DNA from: J084 sp964471405
Lineage (GTDB): Bacteria; Pseudomonadota; Alphaproteobacteria; Sphingomonadales; Rhodothalassiaceae
Length of the DNA stretch: 64,000 bases
Assembly: GCA_964471405.1 (NCBI GenBank)
Contig: CAYYGH010000004.1
Location: 7,033-71,032, forward strand
Direction: 5' to 3'
Positions 7,779 through 16,799 of this stretch are shown in pieces (positions within the stretch are counted from its first letter, which is position 1; each line of letters starts with the position of its first letter). A program made the translations under genes and the position numbers. The notes beneath the pieces are model-generated. The model was not told where the DNA came from and searched no databases. It saw only the letters and a program-made list of their open reading frames with translations.

Positions 7779-9251
7779 ATGGGTGATCTGGGCAGGCGCA
7801 TGCTGCGGATGGCGGTGCCGCTTGTGGTTGTCTGGGCCGTTGTGACGGTCGTGCCGCCAGCGGCGGTTGCGGCCATTCAGCATCGTGTGCCTCAAAGCGA
7901 GCAGGAGATCCGGCTGACCTTCGCCCCGGTGGTCAAGAAGGTGGCGCCGGCAGTGGTCAATATCTATGCCGCGCGCAAGGTGGTGGTGCGTTCGCCCCTG
8001 TTTGCCGATCCCTTCTTTCGCCGCTTTCTTGGGCGGGATTTCGCTTTCGGCATGCCGCGCGAGCGCATCCAGCGATCGCTGGGCTCGGGAGTGCTCGTGC
8101 GTGAGGATGGCCTGGTCGTGACCAACACCCATGTCATCGGCGATGCCGATGTCATCCGGGTGGTGCTGGTGGACCGCCGGGAATTCGATGCCGAGGTATT
8201 GCTGGCCGACAAGCGTACCGATCTGGCCGTGCTGCGCCTGAAGGCAAAGGCCGGCACGCACTTTCCGGTGGTTCCCCTCGGGGACTCGGATGCGGTGGAA
8301 GTGGGCGATATCGTGCTTGCGATCGGCAATCCGTTCGGGATCGGTCAGACGGTCACCTCGGGTATCATCTCGGCGACGGCCCGCACGAATATCGGCACGT
8401 CCGACTTCGGTTTCTACCTGCAGACGGATGCCGCCATCAATCCGGGAAATTCGGGCGGGGCCCTGGTAGGGCTCGATGGCCGTCTCGTGGGCATCAATGC
8501 GGCGATTTTCTCGCGCACGGGGGAATCGGCGGGAATCGGCTTCGCAATCCCCGTCAACATGGTCAAGACCGTGCTGCTGGCGGCGACCCATGGCGGGGAG
8601 ATCGTGCGCAACTGGTTGGGAGCCGCCTATCAGCCCGTCACGCCCGAACTGGCGGAGGCCCTGGGATTGGACCGTCCCGGTGGGGTGCTTGTGCGGATGC
8701 TGGCACAGGATGGGCCGGCGGCCCGCGCGGGGCTGAAGGAGGGAGATGTGATCGTCGCGATCAATGGTCATGAGGTGCTGGACGAGGCCGCCCTCAAATT
8801 CCGCCTTGCGACCTATCCTGCCGGCAGCCGCGTGACGGTCACCATTCTGCGCGAGGGTGAGCGGCTTGATGTGCCGGTCGTGCTTGAGCCGCTGCCTGAT
8901 GAGCCTCCGGCCCAGCCCACGACACTCAAAGGGCGCAATCCCTTCCAGGGCGTGACATTCGGCAATCTGTCACCGAGACTGGCGGACAAGCTGGGGCTCG
9001 ATCCCCTCACCCGCGGCGTGGTGGTGCTGAAGGTCGATCCGCGCGCCCCGGCGGCACAGCTCGGCTGGCTGCGGCCGGGTGATGTGGTCGAGGAGGCGGC
9101 GGGACATGCCATTCATTCGGTGGCCGACCTTGTGGCCCTTGACGATCTTGCCTGGGAGAAGTGGCCGTTCCGCCTGCGCCGGGGGCGGGAGCGCCTTGCC
9201 TGTGTCGTCTACCGCTCGGGTGCGGTGGACTGCCGGTCCGGCCCGATTTGA
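7779..9251 (+). CDS. Periplasmic HtrA/Deg-family serine protease
   Basis: Secreted chaperone-protease of the DegP/DegQ family for misfolded envelope proteins. The 490-aa product has an N-terminal signal or anchor segment (about residues 8-32), a trypsin-like domain with triad H118 (TNTHVIGDAD), D148 (RTDLAVL) and S225 (GNSGGAL), and two PDZ domains (about 285-370 and 390-480). A near-perfect AAGGAGGT precedes the ATG. A homologue followed by rarA after rplQ is a recurring alphaproteobacterial order. Whether it is DegP-, DegQ- or DegS-like cannot be settled by eye, so no symbol is given. Confidence 0.92.
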   Translation: MGDLGRRMLRMAVPLVVVWAVVTVVPPAAVAAIQHRVPQSEQEIRLTFAPVVKKVAPAVVNIYAARKVVVRSPLFADPFFRRFLGRDFAFGMPRERIQRSLGSGVLVREDGLVVTNTHVIGDADVIRVVLVDRREFDAEVLLADKRTDLAVLRLKAKAGTHFPVVPLGDSDAVEVGDIVLAIGNPFGIGQTVTSGIISATARTNIGTSDFGFYLQTDAAINPGNSGGALVGLDGRLVGINAAIFSRTGESAGIGFAIPVNMVKTVLLAATHGGEIVRNWLGAAYQPVTPELAEALGLDRPGGVLVRMLAQDGPAARAGLKEGDVIVAINGHEVLDEAALKFRLATYPAGSRVTVTILREGERLDVPVVLEPLPDEPPAQPTTLKGRNPFQGVTFGNLSPRLADKLGLDPLTRGVVVLKVDPRAPAAQLGWLRPGDVVEEAAGHAIHSVADLVALDDLAWEKWPFRLRRGRERLACVVYRSGAVDCRSGPI

Positions 9252-9271
9252 GGAGCAAGACGGCCACGCTC

Positions 9272-10696
9272 ATGAGCGATCTGTTCGGCGATGAGCCCGG
9301 AAAGGGCAGCGGAACGCAGCGGCCATCTGTCGCCCCTTTGGCCGAACGGCTGCGGCCGCGTCGCCTTGAGGACATTCTGGGGCAGGAACATCTGACTGCG
9401 CCGGGTGCCCCATTGGCCCGCATGATGGCGGCCGGGTCCGTGCCTTCCCTGCTTCTGTGGGGGCCGCCGGGAACGGGCAAGACCACGATCGCAAGACTGC
9501 TTGCGGATCTGCCCGGCTATCGCTTTCAGGCCCTGAGCGCCATCGAAAGCGGGGTGCGGGAGCTGAAGCGGATTTTCTCGGATGCCGAACGATTGCTTGC
9601 TGCCGGCAATCGACTTCTTCTGTTCGTTGACGAGATCCACCGCTTCAATCGCGCCCAGCAGGATGCCTTCTTGCGGGTGGTCGAGGAGGGGGTGATCACC
9701 CTCGTGGGGGCCACCACGGAGAATCCGAGCTTCGTGCTCAATGCGGCCCTGCTGTCACGCCTGACGGTGCTTGTGCTGCGGCCTCTGGGCGAGGAGGCGC
9801 TGGAGCAGCTGCTCGCCCGGGCCGAGGAGGCGTTGGGGACATCCCTTCCCCTGGGTGAAGAGGCGCGGACGGCGCTTGTCGCGATGGCGGCTGGAGATGC
9901 GCGCGCGCTGCTCAACATGGCCGAGCTCGTGGCCGAGGCCGGTGCGCAAGGCGAACGCTTCACAAGGCCTGAGGATCTTGCGCGCCTGTTCAGCCGCCGG
10001 CCGCTTGCCCATGACCGTGATCGCGACCAGCACTACAATCTGATCTCCGCCTTTCACAAGGCGGTGCGGGGCTCGGATGTCGATGCGGCTCTTTACTGGC
10101 TGGCCCGCATGCTGGAGGCGGGCGAAGATCCCCGCTACATCACCCGGCGCATGATCCGGATCGCCAGTGAGGACGTAGGGCTTGCCGCGCCGCAGGCCCT
10201 CGAACAGGCCTTGGCGGCGGACGCCGCCTATGAGCGTCTGGGCTCACCGGAAGGGGAACTGGCGCTGTTTCAGGCGGCCGTGTTTCTGGCCAGCGCGCCC
10301 AAGTCCAATGCGCTCTACCGGGCGGAGGCGGCCGCGCGGGCGCTTGCGCGACGCACGGCGGCGCTGCCGCCGCCGATGCACAGTCTCAACGCACCGACGA
10401 AGCTGATGCGGTCTCTCGGCTATGGCGAAGGCTATGTCTATGACCACGATGCACCGGATGCCTTCGCCGGCCTTGACTATTTTCCGGAAAAGCTTGCCCG
10501 CGAGCAGCTCTATCATCCCACATCGCGCGGCTTCGAGGCCCGCATTGCCGAGCGTCTTGCCAGCTGGCAGGCCCGGCGTGCCCGGGCCGGTGCCGGCGCG
10601 GCCGGCTCCCCCCGGAGGTCTGCCGATCATCAGGACAAAGACGGCAAGGACGCACCGGCATCTGAAGATTCTTCCCCGGCAAAGGACGGGTCCTGA
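9272..10696 (+). CDS. rarA: Replication-associated AAA+ ATPase RarA/MgsA
   Basis: RarA acts at stalled replication forks and interacts with single-strand-binding protein in the family. The 474-aa product has Walker A GPPGTGKT at 64-71, Walker B LLLFVDEIHR at 115-124, the ATTENPSF sensor region and the tetramerisation/C-terminal domain (EDVGLAAPQAL; SLGYGEGYVYDHD). The last 40 residues are a variable Ser/Lys/Asp-rich tail. Start ATG 9272 gives MSDLF. It follows the protease stop by 20 bp and is probably co-transcribed. Confidence 0.95.
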   Translation: MSDLFGDEPGKGSGTQRPSVAPLAERLRPRRLEDILGQEHLTAPGAPLARMMAAGSVPSLLLWGPPGTGKTTIARLLADLPGYRFQALSAIESGVRELKRIFSDAERLLAAGNRLLLFVDEIHRFNRAQQDAFLRVVEEGVITLVGATTENPSFVLNAALLSRLTVLVLRPLGEEALEQLLARAEEALGTSLPLGEEARTALVAMAAGDARALLNMAELVAEAGAQGERFTRPEDLARLFSRRPLAHDRDRDQHYNLISAFHKAVRGSDVDAALYWLARMLEAGEDPRYITRRMIRIASEDVGLAAPQALEQALAADAAYERLGSPEGELALFQAAVFLASAPKSNALYRAEAAARALARRTAALPPPMHSLNAPTKLMRSLGYGEGYVYDHDAPDAFAGLDYFPEKLAREQLYHPTSRGFEARIAERLASWQARRARAGAGAAGSPRRSADHQDKDGKDAPASEDSSPAKDGS

Positions 10697-10713
10697 GGCC
10701 CGAGGCGCGAATG

Positions 10714-10736
10714 CATTCAGGGTTCATGTCTGAATG
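10714..10736. repeat. Inverted repeat between rarA and tRNA-Leu
   Basis: CATTCAG / CTGAATG, 7-bp arms around a 9-base loop, lying between the convergent rarA and tRNA-Leu genes. It could act as a bidirectional transcription end, but no T tract follows on either strand. Confidence 0.35.
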
Positions 10737-10743
10737 AGGCGGA

Positions 10744-10830
10744 TGGTGCCCCCGGTCCGACTCGAACGGACACGGCCTTGCGGCCACCAGATTTTGAGTC
10801 TGGCGCGTCTACCAGTTCCGCCACGGGGGC
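10744..10830 (-). tRNA. tRNA-Leu (anticodon CAA)
   Basis: 87 nt on the minus strand including an encoded 3' CCA. The acceptor stem GCCCCCG pairs with CGGGGGC, the anticodon stem CCAGA pairs with TCTGG around the loop CTCAAAA (anticodon CAA, reading UUG), there is a long class II variable arm (GGTGGCCGCAAGGCCGT region) and a GTTCGAGTC T-loop. The features are those of a functional leucine tRNA. Confidence 0.95.
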
Positions 10831-10850
10831 AGGAAGCGATGCGTTCTCGC

Positions 10851-10878
10851 CATATGCGATCCCCGCCAACAGCGTCAA
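10851..10878 (-). promoter_or_regulatory. Probable promoter of tRNA-Leu
   Basis: On the minus strand TTGACG (10878-10873), 16 bp, CATATG (10856-10851), with the -10 ending 20 bp before the tRNA. Spacing and -35 match a housekeeping promoter. Confidence 0.5.
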
Positions 10879-10976
10879 GCGGTTGCGGCCGGAGCTCTTG
10901 CCAAGGCCTGCCATGCTCGGCCAAAAGCATGCCGACAAAGCCCGCTTCCAGCCCAAGATAAGAGAGGAGCAAGAAG

Positions 10977-11564
10977 CTGCTGCGCCGCCTTTATGACTGG
11001 ACCATGGCCAAAAGTGCGAGCAGACATGCGCGCGCCTGGCTGGCGGCCGTCGCTTTTCTGGAATCGAGCGTCTTTCCCATTCCGCCCGATGCTCTGCTGT
11101 TGCCCATGGGACTTGCCCGGCGCGAGCGGGCCCTTGGCTATGCCGTGCTGGCAACGGTCGCCAGCGTGGCCGGAGCACTGCTCGGCTATCTCATCGGCTG
11201 GGGATTGTGGGAAGCGGTGGGCCAGCCGATCATTGCCTTTTACGGGTATGAGGCGGCCTTCGCCCGGTTTCAGAATGCCTTCGATCGTTATGGCGAACTT
11301 CTCGTCCTCGTCTTTGGTGTGACATTCTTCCCCTTCAAGGTGATCACGATCGCAAGCGGGGTGGTGCGGATGGACATCGCGACCTTCCTTGCCAGTGCAG
11401 CGGTGGCCCGGGCGTTGCGCTTTCTGCCGGAGGGCTGGCTGCTGTGGCGCTTCGGCCCCCCGATACGCGCCTTCATCGAGCGGCGGCTTGCTCTGCTGGC
11501 CACGGCTTTCGTGATCCTCCTGGTCGTGGGATTCCTGCTTGTCGGCTGGGGGGCAAGCTCCTAG
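10977..11564 (+). CDS. YqaA/DedA-family (VTT domain) inner-membrane protein
   Basis: Multi-spanning protein of the DedA/VTT superfamily, subgroup YqaA; family members are linked to membrane homeostasis and lipid carrier recycling, but this subgroup's substrate is not established. Motifs are FLESSVFPIPPDALLLPMG and FFPFKVITIASGVVRM; about four hydrophobic helices. An ATG at 11004 would give 186 aa, but the frame upstream encodes LLRRLYDWT, which fits my recollection of the family N-terminus (MLRRLYDWT), directly after AGAGAGGAGC. I therefore set the start at CTG 10977 (CTG 10980 is the alternative). dsbB follows 63 bp later. Confidence 0.82.
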   Translation: MLRRLYDWTMAKSASRHARAWLAAVAFLESSVFPIPPDALLLPMGLARRERALGYAVLATVASVAGALLGYLIGWGLWEAVGQPIIAFYGYEAAFARFQNAFDRYGELLVLVFGVTFFPFKVITIASGVVRMDIATFLASAAVARALRFLPEGWLLWRFGPPIRAFIERRLALLATAFVILLVVGFLLVGWGASS

Positions 11565-11627
11565 AAGCACGAGTGCGGTCCCATGGCACAGGCATGGGAC
11601 TGACACGGGAAAGGAGGGCAGCGCCTC

Positions 11628-12152
11628 ATGTCCGTCTTGCGCAGGCTGATCCGTGATCCTGCCAGCTATCTGCTGATTGCGGCTGCTCTGATCATTGCCG
11701 TGCTGGTGATGCAATACGGCTTCGGCTATGTGCCCTGTGAACTGTGTTACTGGCAGCGCTATCCCTACTATGCTCTGCTGGCTGTGGGATTGGCCTATCT
11801 CGGTCAGCGGCTGGTCGGGCGGACGACGGCGGGCATGGACCGGGCGATGCTGACATTGGCGGGTGTTGCCTTTCTTGCAAGTGGCGGGATCGGGCTTTAT
11901 CACGCCGGTGTGGAGTGGCACTGGTGGCCGGGTCCGGGCCGGTGCAGCGGGCTCGGCGAGTTGCCTGATGATCCCGATGCCCTGATGGCCATGCTGGGCA
12001 AGGTCAGGATCGTTCCCTGCGACGAGCCGGCCGTGACCATTCTGGGGCTGTCGCTTGCCGCATGGAATGCCGTCATCGGTGTGTCCGTCGGGGTGACGGC
12101 TCTTTTCGTCGCGTTCCGGGCCGGGAGAAAAGGGAAGGGGCATCATGGCTGA
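11628..12152 (+). CDS. dsbB: Disulfide bond formation protein DsbB
   Basis: Inner-membrane protein that reoxidises DsbA and passes electrons to quinone. The 174-aa product has four predicted transmembrane helices, the periplasmic pair C37/C40 (PCELC followed by YWQRYP) and a second pair C106 and C131. AAGGAGGG lies 17 bases before the ATG, which is a little far. It overlaps coq7 by 8 bases. The partner dsbA is not in the window. Confidence 0.93.
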   Translation: MSVLRRLIRDPASYLLIAAALIIAVLVMQYGFGYVPCELCYWQRYPYYALLAVGLAYLGQRLVGRTTAGMDRAMLTLAGVAFLASGGIGLYHAGVEWHWWPGPGRCSGLGELPDDPDALMAMLGKVRIVPCDEPAVTILGLSLAAWNAVIGVSVGVTALFVAFRAGRKGKGHHG

Positions 12153-12723
12153 ACGGAAGCAGCGGCGTTTCGTGCCGCCACGTCCCCTGCCGGGTGAACC
12201 GGGCATTGCCCGGCAGCTGGGGCGGATGCTGCGGGTCGATCATGCCGGTGAGCTGGGTGCCGTGCACATCTACCGCGGTCAGCGCGCGGTGATCGGTGAA
12301 CATCACCGGCTGAGTCCCGTGCTGCGCGAAATGGAGGCTCAGGAAGAGGAGCATCTTGAGCGTTTCAACCAGCTGCTGAGAACGCATCGCGTCCGGCCGA
12401 GCCTGCTGGCCCCTCTCTGGCAGGCGGCCGGGCGGGCTCTGGGCGCTGCAACTGCCCTGATGGGACCACATGCGGCAATGGCGGCCACGGCGGCGGTCGA
12501 GGAGGTCATTGACGATCATTACGCCCGGCAGCGTGACCGATTGCGGCAGTGGCCGGAGGTGGCGGCGCTTGCCGAGACTGTCGAGCGGTTTCGTCAGGAC
12601 GAGGTCGCCCATCGTGACGAGGCGATCGCCCAGGGAGCGGAACGCACACCCGGCTACCCGCTTCTTGCCGGTCTCATCAAGGCGGGCTGCCGGCTCGCCA
12701 TCCGGATTGCCGAGCGGATCTAG
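12145..12723 (+). CDS. coq7: 5-demethoxyubiquinol hydroxylase Coq7
   Basis: Ferritin-like diiron monooxygenase that hydroxylates demethoxyubiquinol late in ubiquinone synthesis. The 192-aa product has the expected carboxylate/histidine ligands: E36 in HAGELGAVHIY, EEEH at 67-70, EE at 119-120, and E153/H156 in DEVAHRDEA. It shares 8 bases with dsbB, so it is almost certainly in the same transcript. Its product is the quinone type used by complex I, also encoded in this window. Confidence 0.93.
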   Translation: MAERKQRRFVPPRPLPGEPGIARQLGRMLRVDHAGELGAVHIYRGQRAVIGEHHRLSPVLREMEAQEEEHLERFNQLLRTHRVRPSLLAPLWQAAGRALGAATALMGPHAAMAATAAVEEVIDDHYARQRDRLRQWPEVAALAETVERFRQDEVAHRDEAIAQGAERTPGYPLLAGLIKAGCRLAIRIAERI

Positions 12724-12726
12724 GTC

Positions 12727-13767
12727 ATGGGGAAAGATCCGGTTGTGAAATGTCTTGCCGGCGTGCCGGTGCTGGTGACGGGTGGGGCCGGCTATATAGG
12801 GAGCCACATCGTCTGGGCTCTGCGTGATGCGGGCGCACGGCCCGTTGTGCTCGATGCCGACCGAAATGCCCGCGCGCGCTTTTCCTGGTTGCCGGAGGAC
12901 GTGCCGGTGGTCCGCGCCGATGTCGCTGATCGGGCGGCGCTTGAGATGATTGCCGACCGCCATCACCCGCGGGCGGTCATTCACCTGGCCGCGCTGATCG
13001 ATGCTGCCGAATCCGTGGCCAGGCCGCTGGCCTATTATCGTGAGAACGTCCTTGGAACTCTGGTGCTGGCCGAGTGGATGCAGGCCCATCGCGTGCCGTT
13101 TCTCGTCTATTCGTCTTCGGCGGCCGTTTATGGCACCGGCCACAGGCCGCCCGTTGGCGAGGACGCCCCGCTTCGTCCCGCCAATCCCTATGGGGAGACG
13201 AAGCGTGTCGGCGAGGATCTGCTGGCCGGTGCGGCCCGGGCGTCCGGTGGCGGCCTTGCGGTCGTGGCGTTGCGCTATTTCAATGTAGCGGGGGCCGACC
13301 CGGAAGGTCGGACGGGCCCCCAGAGCGGGCGTGGTGATGTGATTTCGGCCGCCTGCCGGGCGGCGCTCGCCGGCGAGCCCTTTTGCATCTTCGGGACGGA
13401 CTGGCCTACCGCCGACGGCACGCCGGTGCGTGACTTCATCCATGTCGCAGATCTGGCGGACATGCATCTTGCCGCCCTCGCCTGGCAGCTCGCGGGGCGG
13501 CAGAAGGAACCCTTTTCCGTCTTCAACTGTGGCTATGGTCGGGGCGTATCCGTGCGCGAGGTGGTGGATGCGGCCATGCGCGCGGCCGGTCGATCCTTTG
13601 AAGTCCAGGCGGCACCGCGCCGTGTCGGCGATATCGGCGAAATGGTGGCCGATCCGTCACGCTTTGCCGCCACTATCGGCCATGTTCCGCGCCATGCCGC
13701 GCTGGATGCCATTGTCGCAAGCCATCTGCGCTGGCTTGCCGAGGGGCGCGAGGGGACTCATGCGTAA
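12727..13767 (+). CDS. galE: NAD-dependent epimerase, UDP-glucose 4-epimerase-like
   Basis: Extended short-chain dehydrogenase/reductase that most resembles GalE, which interconverts UDP-glucose and UDP-galactose. The Rossmann motif GGAGYIGSH is at 19-27, VYSSSAAVYG near 128-136, and the catalytic pair Y155/K159 in NPYGETKR. RYFNVAGADPEGRTG follows the GalE pattern, and the length (346 aa) is near normal. No nearby Leloir or polysaccharide genes confirm the substrate. The start is 4 bp after the coq7 stop. Confidence 0.85.
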   Translation: MGKDPVVKCLAGVPVLVTGGAGYIGSHIVWALRDAGARPVVLDADRNARARFSWLPEDVPVVRADVADRAALEMIADRHHPRAVIHLAALIDAAESVARPLAYYRENVLGTLVLAEWMQAHRVPFLVYSSSAAVYGTGHRPPVGEDAPLRPANPYGETKRVGEDLLAGAARASGGGLAVVALRYFNVAGADPEGRTGPQSGRGDVISAACRAALAGEPFCIFGTDWPTADGTPVRDFIHVADLADMHLAALAWQLAGRQKEPFSVFNCGYGRGVSVREVVDAAMRAAGRSFEVQAAPRRVGDIGEMVADPSRFAATIGHVPRHAALDAIVASHLRWLAEGREGTHA

Positions 13768-13939
13768 GCGGCGGCTTGGCAGACTGGCCGATTCCGGATG
13801 ACGGCAGGCTCATCAACCGATGATGGATTTGAGCAGGAGGAAGCACCGTCTGTGAAAAGGGCCATCACCTGCCAGGGTTTCTTCCGCTCTTCGAAAGCAG
13901 TGCTTGCCGGGCTCGCCAGTGTTACAGCCGAAAATTGCC

Positions 13940-15955
13940 TCACGACCCTTGGGCCGGTTGGAGATAAATCCGGACGGTCGTTCCCCGGCCCCGTGTGGAT
14001 TCGATGGCGAATACCCCTTCCTGGCGCTCGACGAGCATCTTGGACAACGGCAGCCCCAGTCCCGCACCTTCATTCTGCCGGTTGAGCACGGATTCCACCT
14101 GCTCAAAGGGTCGCAGCGCCTTGTCCAGCTCTGCGGGAGTCATCCCGATACCGGAATCCGCGATTGCGATCAGCACGCAGCCGTTCGGCCAGTCCTCGGC
14201 CATGTGTTCGGGCGGAGGTCCGCTCAGACGCTCCGTCCACAGCCGCACGCTGCCGCCTTCAGGGGTAAACTTGATGGCATTGATGAGAATGTTGATGAGG
14301 ACCTGTCGCAACCGCAGCCGGTCAGCACGCAGTTTGAGATCCGGTGGCGGAATTTCGTAGTGGAAGGCGATCTGACGCTGGGCGGCCCGCTGCGCGATCA
14401 GGCGTACGGCCGGCAGAACGACCTCGGCAAGCGGCAGATCCGCCATTTCGATCGGCAGATGACCGCTTTCCATGCGGGCAAGATCCAGAATGTCATTGAT
14501 CAGAGAGAGCAGATGGGATCCCGCCTCCCGGATGTCGCCGACATATTCCTTGTAGCGAGCATGTCCCAGTGGCCCGAAGAGTTCGCCTTCCAACACCTCA
14601 GCGAAACCGATGATGGCATTCAGGGGCGTGCGCAGCTCGTGCGAGATATTGGCCAGAAATTCCGATTTGGCCCTGTTGGCAAGCTCGGCTTCCTCCTTGC
14701 TGCGGATGAGCTCGGCTTCCTGGCGTTTGCGCTCCGTGATGTCGCGCCCCATCATCAGCAGGTGGGGACGCCCGCGATAGGGGATGATCTTTGCGGCAAG
14801 GGACAGATGGAAGCGCCGCCCGTCCCGGCTTTTCCCCGTAAATTCGAGATCCCGGATCTCGCCGCGCCGCATCAGCTCGTCAATCAGGGCCGCGCGTTCT
14901 GAGGGGTCACGCCAAAGATTGAGCTCAAGGCTCGTGTGCCCGATGACTTCCTCTTCACTCAGCCCGAAGGCATCCAGAAAAGCCTGGTTCGCATAGACGA
15001 AGCGGGTGCTTTCCACTTCGTTCAAGGTGATGATGTCGGGAGAAAGCGCAAAAATGCTGTGAAAAATGGCTTCCGATTCAAGCAGGGCCTCGGTTGCGGC
15101 GTGGCGTTCGGTGATGTCGAACAGGGTCGCCACTACGGCAGGCTGCCCCTCCCACTCGATGACGCCTGCCCGACAGTTGACCCAGATCACGCTCCCATCC
15201 CGCCTTCTTAGACGGAATTCATAATCGCGCGGCGCATCCTCCCCCCTCAGCCGCCGGTTGATGTTGTCCAGCACGAGCTGCCGGTCTTCCGCATGAAGAA
15301 AGGTGCTGATCGACTGGAGATTGGCGAGGAGCTCCTCCCGGCTGTCATAACCCAGCATCTCCGCGATCCGGTGATTGGCGTAGAGAACCTGGTCACCGCG
15401 ATGCACGATGATCCCTTCCACCGCATCGTCCGCGATCTGGCGGAAGGTGGTCTCTGCCGGAGATTCCGGGCGGGGATTGGCTATCAGAACAATCGCTCCT
15501 CCCTTGCCGGGCGCATGCTGGATGGACCCTTCGAGAAGCAGAGCCCGCCTTTCGGAGGCCGGCAGAATATGCAGCTGGACGGGATAGCGCAGCATGCCCG
15601 CCTCGCGCGGCGCCTTGGACAGTTCATGACCGATGCGGCGCAGCGACAGCAGGCTTTCAGGGGTGAGCAGGCGGACGAACGCCGAGCCGTCTTCAGCGCC
15701 GATCTCCTGGAAGAAGGCCCGTGCCCGGGCATTGTGCCAGATGATGACCGGCTCGTTTTCCCAGTCACAGCGGGCAAAGGCGATGAGCACATGATCACCA
15801 AGCCAGGTGTTCAGGGCATCCAGATCGCGGAGGAGGGCCGGATCCGCACGACCGGGGCCCTGCATGCGCTCCCGCCCACTCGGGAGTGGACCGGCCGAAA
15901 TGCCGGCTCCCGTCTGGCGCGTCGCCCGCTTGCGTCGCGGCTGCGCAGATGCCAT
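13940..15955 (-). CDS. Orphan cytoplasmic PAS sensor histidine kinase, PleC/DivJ-like
   Basis: 671 aa without transmembrane helices. There are three PAS-like regions (about 45-160, 170-285 and 295-410), then a HisKA domain with H439 in SHELRTPLNAIIGFAE and an HATPase with NAIKF, DSGIGM and GAGLGLPLS. The DHp segment GELFGPLGHARYKEY followed by LINDILDLARMESG resembles the PleC/DivJ/PdhS group that acts on DivK in alphaproteobacteria; that partner is inference. No response regulator is adjacent. The first 30 residues are low-complexity; a start at M31 (codon at 15865-15863) with GGGAG upstream is an alternative. It converges on galE. Confidence 0.88.
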   Translation of the reverse strand: MASAQPRRKRATRQTGAGISAGPLPSGRERMQGPGRADPALLRDLDALNTWLGDHVLIAFARCDWENEPVIIWHNARARAFFQEIGAEDGSAFVRLLTPESLLSLRRIGHELSKAPREAGMLRYPVQLHILPASERRALLLEGSIQHAPGKGGAIVLIANPRPESPAETTFRQIADDAVEGIIVHRGDQVLYANHRIAEMLGYDSREELLANLQSISTFLHAEDRQLVLDNINRRLRGEDAPRDYEFRLRRRDGSVIWVNCRAGVIEWEGQPAVVATLFDITERHAATEALLESEAIFHSIFALSPDIITLNEVESTRFVYANQAFLDAFGLSEEEVIGHTSLELNLWRDPSERAALIDELMRRGEIRDLEFTGKSRDGRRFHLSLAAKIIPYRGRPHLLMMGRDITERKRQEAELIRSKEEAELANRAKSEFLANISHELRTPLNAIIGFAEVLEGELFGPLGHARYKEYVGDIREAGSHLLSLINDILDLARMESGHLPIEMADLPLAEVVLPAVRLIAQRAAQRQIAFHYEIPPPDLKLRADRLRLRQVLINILINAIKFTPEGGSVRLWTERLSGPPPEHMAEDWPNGCVLIAIADSGIGMTPAELDKALRPFEQVESVLNRQNEGAGLGLPLSKMLVERQEGVFAIESTRGRGTTVRIYLQPAQGS

Positions 15956-16302
15956 CTCTCAGCCCCGTCCGGCCAAGGCGCCAGCTTCTGCCTGCTCTTG
16001 AATGCCGGGCGCCGATAGCGACATTCTGTTCCGATACGCGCGCAATTTCCAGCCCATTCTCGTCATGCGCGCGCAGCCGGGTTTCCTTGTCCCAATTTAT
16101 CGTGGATTGCGTTGGCGAAAGGTTAATTCTGCGTGACGGTCCGCTGCGGGCGGCGGGATGAGGAATGCGGCCGGGGCGGCGTATCGTCGCCGGTCGGCGG
16201 TCTTGCAAAAACGGTCTGAAGGAGGCAGGCTCTGCACTCGGGCGGCCCGATGAGGCGAGGGAGGGAGTCGCCCGCAAAAGCAAAAGAGGGAGGAGAACCA
16301 CC
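15956..16302. other. Divergent intergenic region, kinase / doxX
   Basis: 347 bp separating two divergent genes, so it should hold both promoters. It includes a slightly AT-richer stretch (about 16020-16135) with a TTAA at 16123-16126. I see no convincing paired -35/-10 or riboswitch, and no small gene. Confidence 0.5.
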
Positions 16303-16716
16303 ATGGCGAACTTTGATCGCGGCGGGCTGCTTGTTGCCCGCATTCTGCTTGTGCTCGTCTTTCTGCTGGCCGGTCTCAACAAGATCATGAACTATGATGC
16401 GACGGTTGCCGACGTTGCGGCACATGGCGTTCCCCTGCCGGCCGTTGCCACGCCGCTTGCCATTCTGTTCGAGCTGGGAGGCGCCATTCTGGTCGTGCTG
16501 GGTTATCGCACGCGCGAGGCGGCCCTGGCGCTGATCCTGTTCACGGTTCTGGCAACGCTCTTCTACCATCGCTTCTGGGAGATGAGCGGCCAGGAACAGG
16601 TGATCAACATGATCATGTTCCTCAAGAATCTGGGGCTGATTGGTGGTCTGGCCCTGTTGTGGCATGTCGGCCCGGGTGAATTGGCGCTGGATGCCCGCAA
16701 GCCGGCGCAGGAGTAG
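16303..16716 (+). CDS. DoxX-family membrane protein
   Basis: 137-aa inner-membrane protein with four hydrophobic helices; it contains RILLVLVFLLAGLNKI, ILFELGGAILVVLGYRTR and FYHRFWEMSGQEQ, typical of the DoxX/SURF4 group. Family members are linked to quinone-related and oxidative-stress functions, but no reaction is assigned here. Start ATG 16303 has GAGGGAGGAG 9 bases upstream; the upstream open frame is not needed. It appears to be a single-gene unit before rnpB. Confidence 0.85.
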   Translation: MANFDRGGLLVARILLVLVFLLAGLNKIMNYDATVADVAAHGVPLPAVATPLAILFELGGAILVVLGYRTREAALALILFTVLATLFYHRFWEMSGQEQVINMIMFLKNLGLIGGLALLWHVGPGELALDARKPAQE

Positions 16717-16799
16717 GAAACAGGCAGCCCTCAGGCCCGGCAGGGGGCGGGGTTTGCGCAGATGGACGCCTCCTGTCGGCCGCACCGGAAGCAGCCATT

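Noticed and set aside
13768..13939. Terminator between convergent galE and the histidine kinase
   Set aside because: I found no stem with a T tract or a strong inverted repeat in this 172-bp gap.
16123..16137. CtrA box upstream of doxX
   Set aside because: TTAA is followed 7 bp later by TGAC, not TTAA.
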